NCBI GenBank assembly: GCA_030150565.1
Contig: JASLFR010000080.1
Coordinates: forward strand, 1-39,639
Source of the DNA: Cardiobacteriales bacterium
GTDB taxonomy: Bacteria > Pseudomonadota > Gammaproteobacteria > Cardiobacteriales > Wohlfahrtiimonadaceae
Direction: 5' to 3'
DNA: 39,639 bases
The stretch's first letter is position 1; every line of letters begins with the position of its first letter. Position numbers and translations under genes: made by a program. Below are positions 1 through 8,218 of this stretch, in pieces. The notes below the pieces were generated by a model. The model searched no databases. It saw only the letters and a list, made by a program, of their open reading frames with translations, and was not told the DNA's origin.

Positions 1-344
<344 letters not shown>

Positions 345-465
345 TATAATAGGTCTTAGACAATTTCTACTAAGAAGTAACATGATATAAAGTCCGCTAT
401 TACCCAAACTAACTAATCCAACCCTATATGCTAATGAAGCAATCGCTTCATCTAAGCAACCAGTT

Positions 466-583
466 TTCCTGGAAACCATAGCAACATGGTCCCACCTGAT
501 CCCATCCCGAACTCAGAAGTGAAACGTGTTAGCGCCGATGGTAGTGTGGGCATGTCCCATGTGAGAGTAGGTCATTTCCAGGG
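466..583 (+). rRNA. rrf: 5S ribosomal RNA
   Basis: The 5S core is recognisable: GGTCCCACCTGATCCCATCC, then CGAACTCAGAAGTGAAACG, then GCGCCGATGGTAGTGTGGG. The terminal helix pairs TTCCTGGAA at the 5' end with TTTCCAGGG at the 3' end, which sets the boundaries to within a few bases. It is the last gene of the rRNA operon, downstream of the 23S gene and just before an intrinsic terminator. Confidence 0.96.
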
Positions 584-595
584 CTTCATTAAGAG

Positions 596-627
596 AGCTC
601 CCTTACAGTGTAAGGGAGCTTTTTTTA
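596..627 (+). terminator. rRNA operon terminator
   Basis: A 10-bp stem (AGCTCCCTTA / TAAGGGAGCT, loop CAGTG) is followed by a run of seven T on the plus strand. It lies 13 nt after the 5S gene and is a classic intrinsic terminator for the rRNA operon. Confidence 0.93.
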
Positions 628-669
628 TGCTCGAAAGAAAAAGCGCCTAAGCTTCAAAGCGAGCCTCAT

Positions 670-696
670 AAAAAAGCCCTCTAAAAAAAGAGGGCT
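670..696 (-). terminator. Terminator of the ftsB-linked operon
   Basis: An 8-bp stem (AGCCCTCT / AGAGGGCT) with an A/T loop is followed, reading the minus strand, by a run of T. It lies about 30 nt beyond the stop of the 725-1684 gene. The plus direction has no T tract, so it acts on the minus strand. Confidence 0.85.
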
Positions 697-724
697 GGGC
701 TTAAGGGGGAAGATTATTTTAGAT

Positions 725-1684
725 TTAATTGACTATCTGACCTAATTGAGTCTGCTTCATTACGTGAATGGCGAGCTCATCTTCATCATCAAAATAGGTT
801 TGATACATCAGCTCAAAAACAAGATTTGCCTTCTGTTTACTCTGTTGTTCAAGTGTTTCATACTCAACAGCAACGGAGCAAATACGTCTATTTTTCTCTA
901 AATCAAAGGCATTTTCTGTTTCGCCATGAACTTTATTATAGGTAAATTGATATTCTGGATTATTTTCCGCTAAGAATTTAGGGAATTCCTCTTTTAAGAG
1001 TCTTCCTAGGATCTTATTGTTATTGAAATCACTTTCACAGCTAGGAACAAGTTCAGCATGTTTCTCTTGCGCGAGAGCATAAGTAGAATATGCTTCCAGT
1101 TGTCTTCTCGCTTCAATAGCATTATGGGAAATCCCTTGATAAGTATGCTCTAAATGTTCATATTTATTTAATAATGTCTGATGCTCTTTTTTCAGCTGAT
1201 TATGCTGAATGCCGCTATAGAGCGAATAAGCAATTGCAGCGATTGTTATAGCGGATAACGTTCCTAAAATCGCTTTACCTCTCTTTAGATCTGTAGAGGG
1301 GGCAGTACTAGGTTTGACGATTGAAGAGGAGGGTGGCGGAAGGTTCTTTTCCTCCCTATCTTCAGAAGAAGAGGTCTTATCTTTGGTGATGGTTGCCTCT
1401 TCATTCTCAACCTCTTTCTGCTTCTCTTCGATAGTAATAAGCTCGCCATTTAGATAGATTTCGGTAATGATTCCTACTTTCTCTTTTAATTGTGTCTGAT
1501 AGCGTTTAGCTTGCTCTAATGTAAGGTTTTGAGAGAGACGGTAAGCATTTCCATTAAAGAGCTTCTCTACTTCACTCGCCTCACACTTAAGTAGTAGAGC
1601 GAGGCGATTCATCGCTTTTTGCTCCTCTATTTCGGGAGCGAGCAAACCATTAAAAATTACTTCGTATCTATTTTCTTCACTCAT
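725..1684 (-). CDS. Single-pass membrane protein downstream of ftsB, function unknown
   Basis: 319 aa; I do not recognise a named protein. Residues 7-73 (YEVIFNGLL…VEKLFNG…LEQAKRYQTQL) resemble a small alpha/beta domain seen at the N terminus of several gammaproteobacterial membrane proteins, with the pattern YxVxFxGxL, then VExLF, then AxxYQ. That match is from memory. Residues 80-135 are acidic and then Pro/Ser-rich linker. One hydrophobic helix spans about 138-158, and a short coiled coil follows (160-205). With no signal peptide, the likely topology is cytoplasmic N-domain, one helix, periplasmic C-domain. It starts 9 nt after the ftsB stop on the same strand, so the two are probably co-transcribed, and a terminator follows. 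A link to division is only inferred from that position. Confidence 0.8.
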   Translation of the reverse strand: MSEENRYEVIFNGLLAPEIEEQKAMNRLALLLKCEASEVEKLFNGNAYRLSQNLTLEQAKRYQTQLKEKVGIITEIYLNGELITIEEKQKEVENEEATITKDKTSSSEDREEKNLPPPSSSIVKPSTAPSTDLKRGKAILGTLSAITIAAIAYSLYSGIQHNQLKKEHQTLLNKYEHLEHTYQGISHNAIEARRQLEAYSTYALAQEKHAELVPSCESDFNNNKILGRLLKEEFPKFLAENNPEYQFTYNKVHGETENAFDLEKNRRICSVAVEYETLEQQSKQKANLVFELMYQTYFDDEDELAIHVMKQTQLGQIVN

Positions 1685-1693
1685 TTTAATCGA

Positions 1694-1990
1694 TTAATCC
1701 GTTGAATTTTGATTGGGTGCAGGAGTTATATGAAAAAAAGTTTCATCTTTTTTAATTAAACCTAGATGTTTGCGAGCGAGCTCTTCTTGAGCCTCTTCGC
1801 TATATTTAATGCCATCAATTTCGGCTTGAATTTCACTATTTTTAAGACGCAGCTCTTCATTTAACTTTTGTGTTTCTGCAAGTTTTTGTTCGAGTGCTTC
1901 AATTTTTTGTGTGCCATGCTCTTCATCAAACCAGTTGTTTTTAATTAAAATCAACAGTGTGATAATGAGGATTAAGGCAAGATAACGCAT
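1694..1990 (-). CDS. ftsB: Cell division protein FtsB
   Basis: 98 aa, close to the ~103 aa of E. coli FtsB. FtsB is a bitopic protein that forms the FtsQ-FtsB-FtsL complex and helps activate septal peptidoglycan synthesis (FtsWI). Features seen: N-terminal transmembrane helix (about 3-17), periplasmic coiled coil (about 27-65), and the conserved C-terminal segment ARKHLGLIKKDETFF (about 72-86), which matches the family pattern AREELGMxxxGExFx. In many gammaproteobacteria ftsB lies between eno and ispD. Here it is divergent from prfA and followed by an unnamed membrane protein gene. Confidence 0.93.
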   Translation of the reverse strand: MRYLALILIITLLILIKNNWFDEEHGTQKIEALEQKLAETQKLNEELRLKNSEIQAEIDGIKYSEEAQEELARKHLGLIKKDETFFHITPAPNQNSTD

Positions 1991-2111
1991 AGGATCTCCA
2001 CTTCACGAGGGGGAATATTCACTGTGCCACATATACGTAAGGGGCTAAATTTGCGATAATGCCCCCATCAATGGACTAAATTAATTCGATATTTTAACAC
2101 AATTAGGACTT

Positions 2112-3200
2112 ATGAAAGATAGTATAATTATTAAGTTAGAAGAGCTTGCGGACCGTCATCAAGAGGTTACCCATCTTCTCTCTGATCCTGAAATCATCGC
2201 AAATAACAATCGCTTCCGTGAACTTTCTCAAGAGTTTGCACAGCTCTCTCCCGTTGTTGAGAAGCTTGAAGCTTGGAAAAAGAATGAATCGGGCTTAGCA
2301 GATCTTACAGAGATGCTCGAGAGCAACGATAAAGAGATGGTGGAGTTAGCTGAAGAGGAGCAGAAAGTGCTTCTTGAAAATAAGGAAAAATTGCGCCATG
2401 AGCTCAATATCTTGCTCCTTCCAACAGATCCTAATGATGATAATAATATCTTCCTTGAGGTTCGAGCAGGAACTGGAGGAGATGAAGCGGCCATCTTTGC
2501 TGGAGACCTCTTACGCATGTATATGCGTTATGCAGAGGAGCGAGGTTGGGGCGTTGAGCTCTTAAGCGAGCATCAAGGGGAGCATGGTGGATATCGTGAA
2601 GTGATTGCACGTATCGCAGGGCAGGGTGCCTATTCCCGTCTTAAATTTGAGTCGGGTGCTCACCGTGTACAGCGAGTTCCTGAAACTGAATCTCAAGGAC
2701 GCGTTCATACATCAGCCGCAACGGTAGCGATTCTCCCCGAGATTCCCGAAACTGAGATGATTGAGATTAACCCAGCTGATCTAAAGATCGATACATTCCG
2801 CTCATCAGGAGCTGGGGGGCAGCACGTTAACGTAACCGATTCCGCTATTCGAATCACCCATATTCCGACAGGTGTTGTTGTTGAGTGTCAAGATGAGCGT
2901 TCGCAACATAAAAACCGAGCTAAAGCGATGAGTCTATTAGGGGCTCGCCTTTTAGAAGCAGAGCGAGAGCGTGAAGAGCGGGAGATGAGTGAATCACGCC
3001 GCAGCTTAGTAGGATCAGGAGATCGATCAGAGCGGATCCGCACCTATAATTATCCTCAAGGGCGAATTACGGATCATCGAATCAACTTAACGATCTATAA
3101 GTTGGAAGAGGTGATGAATGGCTCGCTCGATCAGGTGATTGAACCGCTCATTCATGAAGATCAAGCGGAGAAATTGGCAGCGCTGGGAGAAGATTCATAA
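2112..3200 (+). CDS. prfA: Peptide chain release factor 1
   Basis: 362 aa, the usual length (E. coli RF1 360). RF1 recognises UAA and UAG in the ribosomal A site and triggers peptide release. The codon-recognition tripeptide is P190-E-T192 in RVPETESQGR, in the RF1-type P-x-T context rather than the SPF of RF2. The catalytic GGQ is at 235-237 (SSGAGGQHVN); its Gln is normally methylated by PrmC. The start is supported by AGGA four bases upstream, a rather short spacing. hemA and prmC, frequent neighbours of prfA, are absent; the next gene, five nt downstream, is a CpdB-like phosphodiesterase. Confidence 0.97.
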   Translation: MKDSIIIKLEELADRHQEVTHLLSDPEIIANNNRFRELSQEFAQLSPVVEKLEAWKKNESGLADLTEMLESNDKEMVELAEEEQKVLLENKEKLRHELNILLLPTDPNDDNNIFLEVRAGTGGDEAAIFAGDLLRMYMRYAEERGWGVELLSEHQGEHGGYREVIARIAGQGAYSRLKFESGAHRVQRVPETESQGRVHTSAATVAILPEIPETEMIEINPADLKIDTFRSSGAGGQHVNVTDSAIRITHIPTGVVVECQDERSQHKNRAKAMSLLGARLLEAEREREEREMSESRRSLVGSGDRSERIRTYNYPQGRITDHRINLTIYKLEEVMNGSLDQVIEPLIHEDQAEKLAALGEDS

Positions 3201-3205
3201 TCACA

Positions 3206-5110
3206 ATGGAGCGAATTGCACTTCGACTATTGGCAACGACCGATCTTCATGGACATTATCTTGATTTCGATTACTATAAAGATGAGCCGATTCCCAATTT
3301 TGGTTTAATCGCGCTTGCGGGGTTAATTGAAGAGGCGAGAGCAGAGAATCCCAATACTCTGCTCTTTGATAATGGAGATCTACTGCAGGGGTGCCCTTTA
3401 GCCGATTATTTAAGAGAGTATGCCTTGAAGGAGCCCCATCCAGCCTATCTCTTAATGAATCAGCTCCGTTACGATTGTGCAACGCTTGGCAATCATGAAT
3501 TTAATTTTGGACTCCCTTTTTTAGAGAAGATGATGCTTCAAGCGGATTTCCCTTACGTCTGTGCTAATTTAGCGTATGAATCGGGGGAGCCTTGGATTGA
3601 GCCTTACCATCTTCTTAAGCGAGAGGTTAAGAGTGAATCAGGAGAGATTTACCCTTTAACGATTGGTGTGATTGGGTTTCTCCCGCCACAAGTTTTGACG
3701 TGGGATAAACAACATTTTGATCTCTATGCAAAAGAGCAGGGCCGCCTTGTTACAGATGATATTCTCGCAACAGCTGCCCGCTATCTTCCTAAAATGAAGA
3801 GAGAGGGGGCCGATCTTATTGTTGCGCTTGCACACTCTGGCTATTCCGTTAAACCTTATGAGGTAGGTGCTGAAAATTCCGCACTCTATTTAACTACTTT
3901 GGATGGTATTGATGTAGTGGTAGCGGGGCATCAGCATCAGCGTTTTCCTTTCGCTCAATTTATTCATCAAGAAGATCCCCGCTTTAATCTCGATTTAGGG
4001 TTAATTAATGGTAAAGCTTCCGTTATGGCGGGTTCATGGAGCCGTTATTTAGGCGTTATTGATCTTACGCTTTCTGTTGTTGAAAAGAGGGAGGGGTACC
4101 ATTTTGAGATTCTCGACCAGTGCGCTTCTTTGCGTAGTTTAGATGGGCTTCCTAACGATTTTTCTGTCAATCCTCAACATCGCGCACTTTTAGAGCCTGC
4201 ACATCAAGAGGCTCGGCGAGCAATGAATGTGCCGATTGGCTACTCCGAGAGCCGCTTCTATAGCTACCTTTCACTCATTCAAGATGATAATTGCATTCAG
4301 GTTGTGGCAGATGCCCATATCTCCATCGCAAAAGAGCGTCTCGATGCGCTAAAACACCCTGATCGTGATCTTCCTATATTGGGGGCAGTGCCACTCTTTA
4401 AGGTTGGTGGACGGAAAGATGATCCTACTTACTACACTGAGATTGAGCGAGGAGAGATCTCTTTTAAAGATGTAGCGGATCTCTACGTCTATCCTAATCA
4501 ATTGGTTGTTTTAAAAATTGATGGGCGCAATTTAAGAGAGTGGTTAGAGTGCTGCGTCAGTATCTATCATACGATCGATCCTACAGAGCAGAATCCTCAA
4601 CCTCTAATTAATTGGGATAAGTACCGCTCCTACAATGTCGATATTATTAAAGGGGTTGAGTACACCATCGATTTAACTCAGCCCCCCCGTTATGATGGCA
4701 AACTTCATCTGATTAATGAGCTTGCACACCGAATAGAGCGTTTAACTTATCGAGGTAAAGCGGTTAAGGATGATGATCTTTTCCTCCTCTCGACTAATAG
4801 TTATCGAGCATTAGTGGATCGTTTTCCTGGTGCGGGGCGTGAGAATGCGATTCTTGTCACAATGGAGGAGATCCCTGATGTGATTCGGGCTCATGTAGAG
4901 CGGGAGCTTCAGGAGCACTCTCTGCTAAAGGTTCGCCCCAACTATAATTGGCGTTTTAATGAGGAGAAGATCTCAGGGCTTCCCCTCTTAGTGGAGATGA
5001 GTAATCGCCCACAGCTCCCCGCTTATCTATTAGAGCATTTTCCCCACTCGGCTGAGTATCGTTATACCGACCGAGAAGGGTTTCATATCTACCAAATTAT
5101 CTATCGTTAA
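3206..5110 (+). CDS. cpdB: CpdB-like 2',3'-cyclic-nucleotide 2'-phosphodiesterase/3'-nucleotidase, no signal peptide
   Basis: 634 aa. The family hydrolyses 2',3'-cyclic nucleotides to 3'-nucleotides and then to nucleosides. The N-terminal calcineurin-like metallophosphoesterase domain has its metal ligands: D13-x-H15 (TTDLHGH), NGD 56-58, GNHE 95-98, AHSGY and AGHQHQRFP. The C-terminal 5'-nucleotidase domain carries FKVGGRKDDP, YPNQLVVLK, REWLECC and QPPRYDG, all close to E. coli CpdB. E. coli CpdB is periplasmic with a signal peptide. This one starts directly at the first beta strand (MERIALRLLATTDLHG), and the upstream sequence is prfA, so no leader can be added. It is probably co-transcribed with prfA (5-nt gap). 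Its stop shares TTAA with the convergent gene. Confidence 0.92.
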   Translation: MERIALRLLATTDLHGHYLDFDYYKDEPIPNFGLIALAGLIEEARAENPNTLLFDNGDLLQGCPLADYLREYALKEPHPAYLLMNQLRYDCATLGNHEFNFGLPFLEKMMLQADFPYVCANLAYESGEPWIEPYHLLKREVKSESGEIYPLTIGVIGFLPPQVLTWDKQHFDLYAKEQGRLVTDDILATAARYLPKMKREGADLIVALAHSGYSVKPYEVGAENSALYLTTLDGIDVVVAGHQHQRFPFAQFIHQEDPRFNLDLGLINGKASVMAGSWSRYLGVIDLTLSVVEKREGYHFEILDQCASLRSLDGLPNDFSVNPQHRALLEPAHQEARRAMNVPIGYSESRFYSYLSLIQDDNCIQVVADAHISIAKERLDALKHPDRDLPILGAVPLFKVGGRKDDPTYYTEIERGEISFKDVADLYVYPNQLVVLKIDGRNLREWLECCVSIYHTIDPTEQNPQPLINWDKYRSYNVDIIKGVEYTIDLTQPPRYDGKLHLINELAHRIERLTYRGKAVKDDDLFLLSTNSYRALVDRFPGAGRENAILVTMEEIPDVIRAHVERELQEHSLLKVRPNYNWRFNEEKISGLPLLVEMSNRPQLPAYLLEHFPHSAEYRYTDREGFHIYQIIYR

Positions 5111-6483
5111 CGAGCCCGAAAGAGGGAGCGATAATGTGTTTCAAGAAATTGGGTGATCTCATTGATCGCCTTTTCACGGCTACGATTATCAGAAAAAGAG
5201 TGATTCAGAATTGAGAAGGAATCAAAGGCGCGGTAACGGGCACTCTCCCTCATCATCCTCATCAGGGGTTCATCTTGTTTCGATTCTGCTCCAAGTAGAA
5301 TTGGGTCTAATTGGGCATGGGATCGCCCATTGAGTAATCCTACAAGCGTTAGGAGACGGGCGGTAAGGGTATAGATCGCATCATTATTGACACAGTAGAG
5401 CTCAATATCATTAAGCTTATCCCAGATCTTATTGCCGTAAAATTTGAGCGTATTACCAACACCCCCCAAGATCGCTCCTGTTGCTGTAGCAGCACCGAGT
5501 GTGGAGAACCCTGAGATAACATCACCCACCGCAAAGACTCCCGCTCCAACAGTTGCTCCTTTACCAAATTGCATGGAGAAGTTAATTAGATTGTCGGAAG
5601 TGAAAAAATCATCTTCATAACGGCTCTCATCTAGTTGAAGGGAGAGGAGTTTTACATCTTCATCATTGAAGCGGTAGAGATCGAGCAACGCTTTGACAGA
5701 GCGCGCTTCAAGGCTTCCCACTTGATTCTGTAATTCACGGAGAACGCTCTCACTTGGGGTCGATTTTGGTAATCGTATCTGGAGTGTTAAGGCATTGAGA
5801 TAGAAATTAGCCACCTCTTTTAATGCTGCGTGAAAGAGCTCCTCTTGTTGCAACTCATGTTGAGTAATAAATTGCTGAATATTCTCATAATAGTCGGGAA
5901 ACATGATGGCAACTTGCTCATAGAGACGCCGTTTTTGTGGAGGGACGATTGTATCGAACTCTAGATAGTGATGAATCCCTCGCGCTTTTAATTGCTCTTT
6001 CCAGACATCAATATACTCCCCTTCATTGAGGAAATTGAGAATCGGAAGAAAAGGTTTATGCGTCTGCAGAATAAGGGTGAGCTCATCAGCAAATTTAGGG
6101 AGAAAGGGGAGGCGGGTATCCACTACATAGAGGGTTAAATCCGCCTCAAAGAGCTGTTTGAGTACCTTAATCTCCTGCTCAAAATCATCATACATGGCAG
6201 GATTGAGAATAAAACGTTCAAGGCGTTCCGCCTCCTCCCGTTTATCCTCAATTGGGCCTTCAAGTTCCAACTCATCAAGAATGCCCATCGCATCTTCAAT
6301 ACCAGGAGTGTCGACGTAGGTAAAACTCATCGTTTCTGTCTGAATCGCTAACTGCTCAACGTTGATTGTGGTTGAGGGCTCATCTCGTACCTCACCAAAG
6401 TTGCGATCATGGGTTAAGCTTCGGATAAGTGAGGTTTTACCCGTATTGGTATGGCCAACAATTGCTACAGTAAGCTCTTTCAT
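5107..6483 (-). CDS. DUF3482-type P-loop GTPase
   Basis: 458 aa. The N-terminal G domain has the P-loop GHTNTGKT (10-17), switch I Thr in EPSTTIN (about 36-41) and G3 DTPG (58-61). The canonical NKxD is not seen: LPILNFLNEGE (147-156) occupies the place. The motif HYLEFDTIVPP (172-182) and the overall plan agree with the 'GTPase/DUF3482' family as I know it. A Gly/Ala-rich hydrophobic stretch (about 307-345, repeated small residues) could be a membrane-inserting hairpin. It is the last gene of a four-gene minus-strand cluster and overlaps the DUF2868 gene by 4 nt (ATGA), implying translational coupling. The cellular role of the family is not established to my knowledge. Confidence 0.85.
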   Translation of the reverse strand: MKELTVAIVGHTNTGKTSLIRSLTHDRNFGEVRDEPSTTINVEQLAIQTETMSFTYVDTPGIEDAMGILDELELEGPIEDKREEAERLERFILNPAMYDDFEQEIKVLKQLFEADLTLYVVDTRLPFLPKFADELTLILQTHKPFLPILNFLNEGEYIDVWKEQLKARGIHHYLEFDTIVPPQKRRLYEQVAIMFPDYYENIQQFITQHELQQEELFHAALKEVANFYLNALTLQIRLPKSTPSESVLRELQNQVGSLEARSVKALLDLYRFNDEDVKLLSLQLDESRYEDDFFTSDNLINFSMQFGKGATVGAGVFAVGDVISGFSTLGAATATGAILGGVGNTLKFYGNKIWDKLNDIELYCVNNDAIYTLTARLLTLVGLLNGRSHAQLDPILLGAESKQDEPLMRMMRESARYRAFDSFSILNHSFSDNRSREKAINEITQFLETHYRSLFRAR

Positions 6484-7754
6484 GGGTTCTCCTTCTCATT
6501 ATCTTGGGTGAAGTGATCGTTCAATGTCTCATTCTCTCTTAAAAGTGGGGTGACTTGAGCCTCCCAGAGTGGATAGCGATCATTCTCTTTTTGGGAGGGG
6601 ATTGCGTAGAGTCGTGCTGATTTTGAGAGATTGAGGAGGCGCGAGATGCGGCGCAATACACCACGATCAGGCGTTTGAGCACTATCGAGGAAGAGAATCA
6701 GCTGATCGATGCGACTCTTCTCCAATATATGATAGAGCTGATGGAAGCTCTCTCGGTCATTAATAAAGGTGATATCGAGCTGGTAGGGGAATCGCTCCTC
6801 AGGGAAATCGAGAGCCACCATCTTCACCCCTTTTGAGGGGGGAGCGAGGAGCGGCTCTGTAGGAGTCGGTTGCTTACTGATGGGTTTAGGGGGGACTACT
6901 TTTTTGATAAGAGGCTTCTTTACCTCCTCACGAATCACAACAGGGCGAACGGAGCTCTCCTCTTTATGATGTGCACGTGTTAGACGCTTAAGCATACTCC
7001 CCTCTAAAAGACTCTCTTTAAGAGCTTTTCCAGAGATGAGTGTCATGATTAGGCGGGGGAGTAACCCATAAAAGAGGGTGATCATTAAGATCCAGAGTGC
7101 CCATCTTGAGCGCCCCCCTTCCGAAAGAGTGCCAGAAAGGGTCTGCTGAATGAGCTCCTGATCGACTCCATTAATCCCCAATAGTGAGGGGAGCGCATTA
7201 ACGATCCCAAAAAGGGTGGGGTAGAGGCGACTTTCTGGGCTGAAGAGAGTGCTGCTAAGGGTGAAGTGATACTGCTGCAGGGCAAATTTTAGGGTGAGTG
7301 TGATGAGCAGAGTGGTGAAGATCACAAGCCATGAGGTGTGGACGATAAAGCCGATCAGTTTTAAAGTGTGGCGCTCTGCGTATTGCTTCTCCTTCTCCCC
7401 AATCTTTTCGGTGAGGGTGAGCTTTTTTTCCTTCTCCTCTTCTAAATTTTTTCTTTTATGCTTAATCAGTGGCGTTAATCCTTTGAGGAGTGCCGCGCCT
7501 AAAAGGGAGGGAACACCACAGAGGGTAAGGATAAGAAAAATAAGGGGGATAAAGAGCACCGACACCATAAAATAGAGGGGTTGGACAGGGTTACTGATGA
7601 GGGTGCTACTCCCTAAGAGGGTTATTAACGCAAGCAGAATCCACCAAAGAGAGAGGAGGGATTTTAAGGTCTCCTCTTTAAGATTGGCAATCCACTGTAG
7701 GGTCGATTCTGCACTCTTTTTGGTTAAATCTTTACTCATTCGCCTCATGCTCAT
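6480..7754 (-). CDS. DUF2868-type polytopic membrane protein, partner of the GTPase
   Basis: Up to 424 aa. It has four hydrophobic segments at about 33-53, 60-82, 136-156 and 217-239, a charged cytoplasmic-looking loop (97-130), and a basic/Pro-rich linker leading to a soluble C-terminal domain (about 310-405) with alternating beta strands and helices. The assignment to DUF2868 rests on the topology and on the invariant-looking pairing with a DUF3482 GTPase, which it overlaps by 4 nt. Three closely spaced starts are possible (7754, 7748, 7739). The last overlaps the upstream NfeD-family stop as ATGAGTAA and has GAGG just before it; none has an ideal ribosome binding site, which fits re-initiation after the upstream gene. 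Confidence 0.75.
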   Translation of the reverse strand: MSMRRMSKDLTKKSAESTLQWIANLKEETLKSLLSLWWILLALITLLGSSTLISNPVQPLYFMVSVLFIPLIFLILTLCGVPSLLGAALLKGLTPLIKHKRKNLEEEKEKKLTLTEKIGEKEKQYAERHTLKLIGFIVHTSWLVIFTTLLITLTLKFALQQYHFTLSSTLFSPESRLYPTLFGIVNALPSLLGINGVDQELIQQTLSGTLSEGGRSRWALWILMITLFYGLLPRLIMTLISGKALKESLLEGSMLKRLTRAHHKEESSVRPVVIREEVKKPLIKKVVPPKPISKQPTPTEPLLAPPSKGVKMVALDFPEERFPYQLDITFINDRESFHQLYHILEKSRIDQLILFLDSAQTPDRGVLRRISRLLNLSKSARLYAIPSQKENDRYPLWEAQVTPLLRENETLNDHFTQDNEKENP

Positions 7755-8205
7755 CTTTGGGTTGGGAAATAATATGGTAGTGAAGCTGATTCATCTCAAC
7801 GGCAGTGATCTCAATTTGAGCCCCTTTTTTCGCCGCTTCCCCCTTTATAAGCCAGCGAGTATCTCCGATGGTTAAGCGACCTTCTCCATTATTGACCGAT
7901 TCAGTGAGTGTAAATATCTGCCCAATATATTCAGAGCCTCTCGCTTGATTGAGCCCATGGGTAGATTGCTCCTTTTTGCCGTAGAAACGGGCGCCCCAGA
8001 TGCTGATGAAGAAGCTAAGAAGCGCAAAAATGAGCAGCTGAATCGGCAAAGAGAGGGGGAGAAAGAGGCTAAGGGTAGCAATAATTAATGCCGCCACCCC
8101 AAACCAGATGATGAAAATTCCTGGAATCACCATCTCTAATGCTACTAAGATTATCCCGCCTGAAAAGAGGGCTAATGTACTAAGTCCATGAAGTTCGTTA
8201 AACAT
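7732..8205 (-). CDS. NfeD-family membrane protein (short, YbbJ-like)
   Basis: 157 aa from the ATG at 8205. Three transmembrane helices in the first ~75 residues are followed by a C-terminal small beta-barrel (about 90-150; pattern IGQIFTLTES…GRLTIGDTRW), which is the short NfeD/YbbJ architecture. The family partners SPFH proteins, and the gene lies directly after qmcA. The longer reading frame to 8265 was rejected because GAGGAG lies five bases before the 8205 ATG and the extra residues overlap qmcA. The stop overlaps the possible starts of the DUF2868 gene. Confidence 0.9.
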   Translation of the reverse strand: MFNELHGLSTLALFSGGIILVALEMVIPGIFIIWFGVAALIIATLSLFLPLSLPIQLLIFALLSFFISIWGARFYGKKEQSTHGLNQARGSEYIGQIFTLTESVNNGEGRLTIGDTRWLIKGEAAKKGAQIEITAVEMNQLHYHIISQPKDEHEANE

Positions 8206-8218
8206 GTTGCTCCTCAAT

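Noticed and set aside
2041..2066. GGGGC…GCCCC inverted repeat between ftsB and prfA
   Set aside because: Only five pairs with a 15-nt loop and no T tract; not convincing as a terminator or riboswitch.
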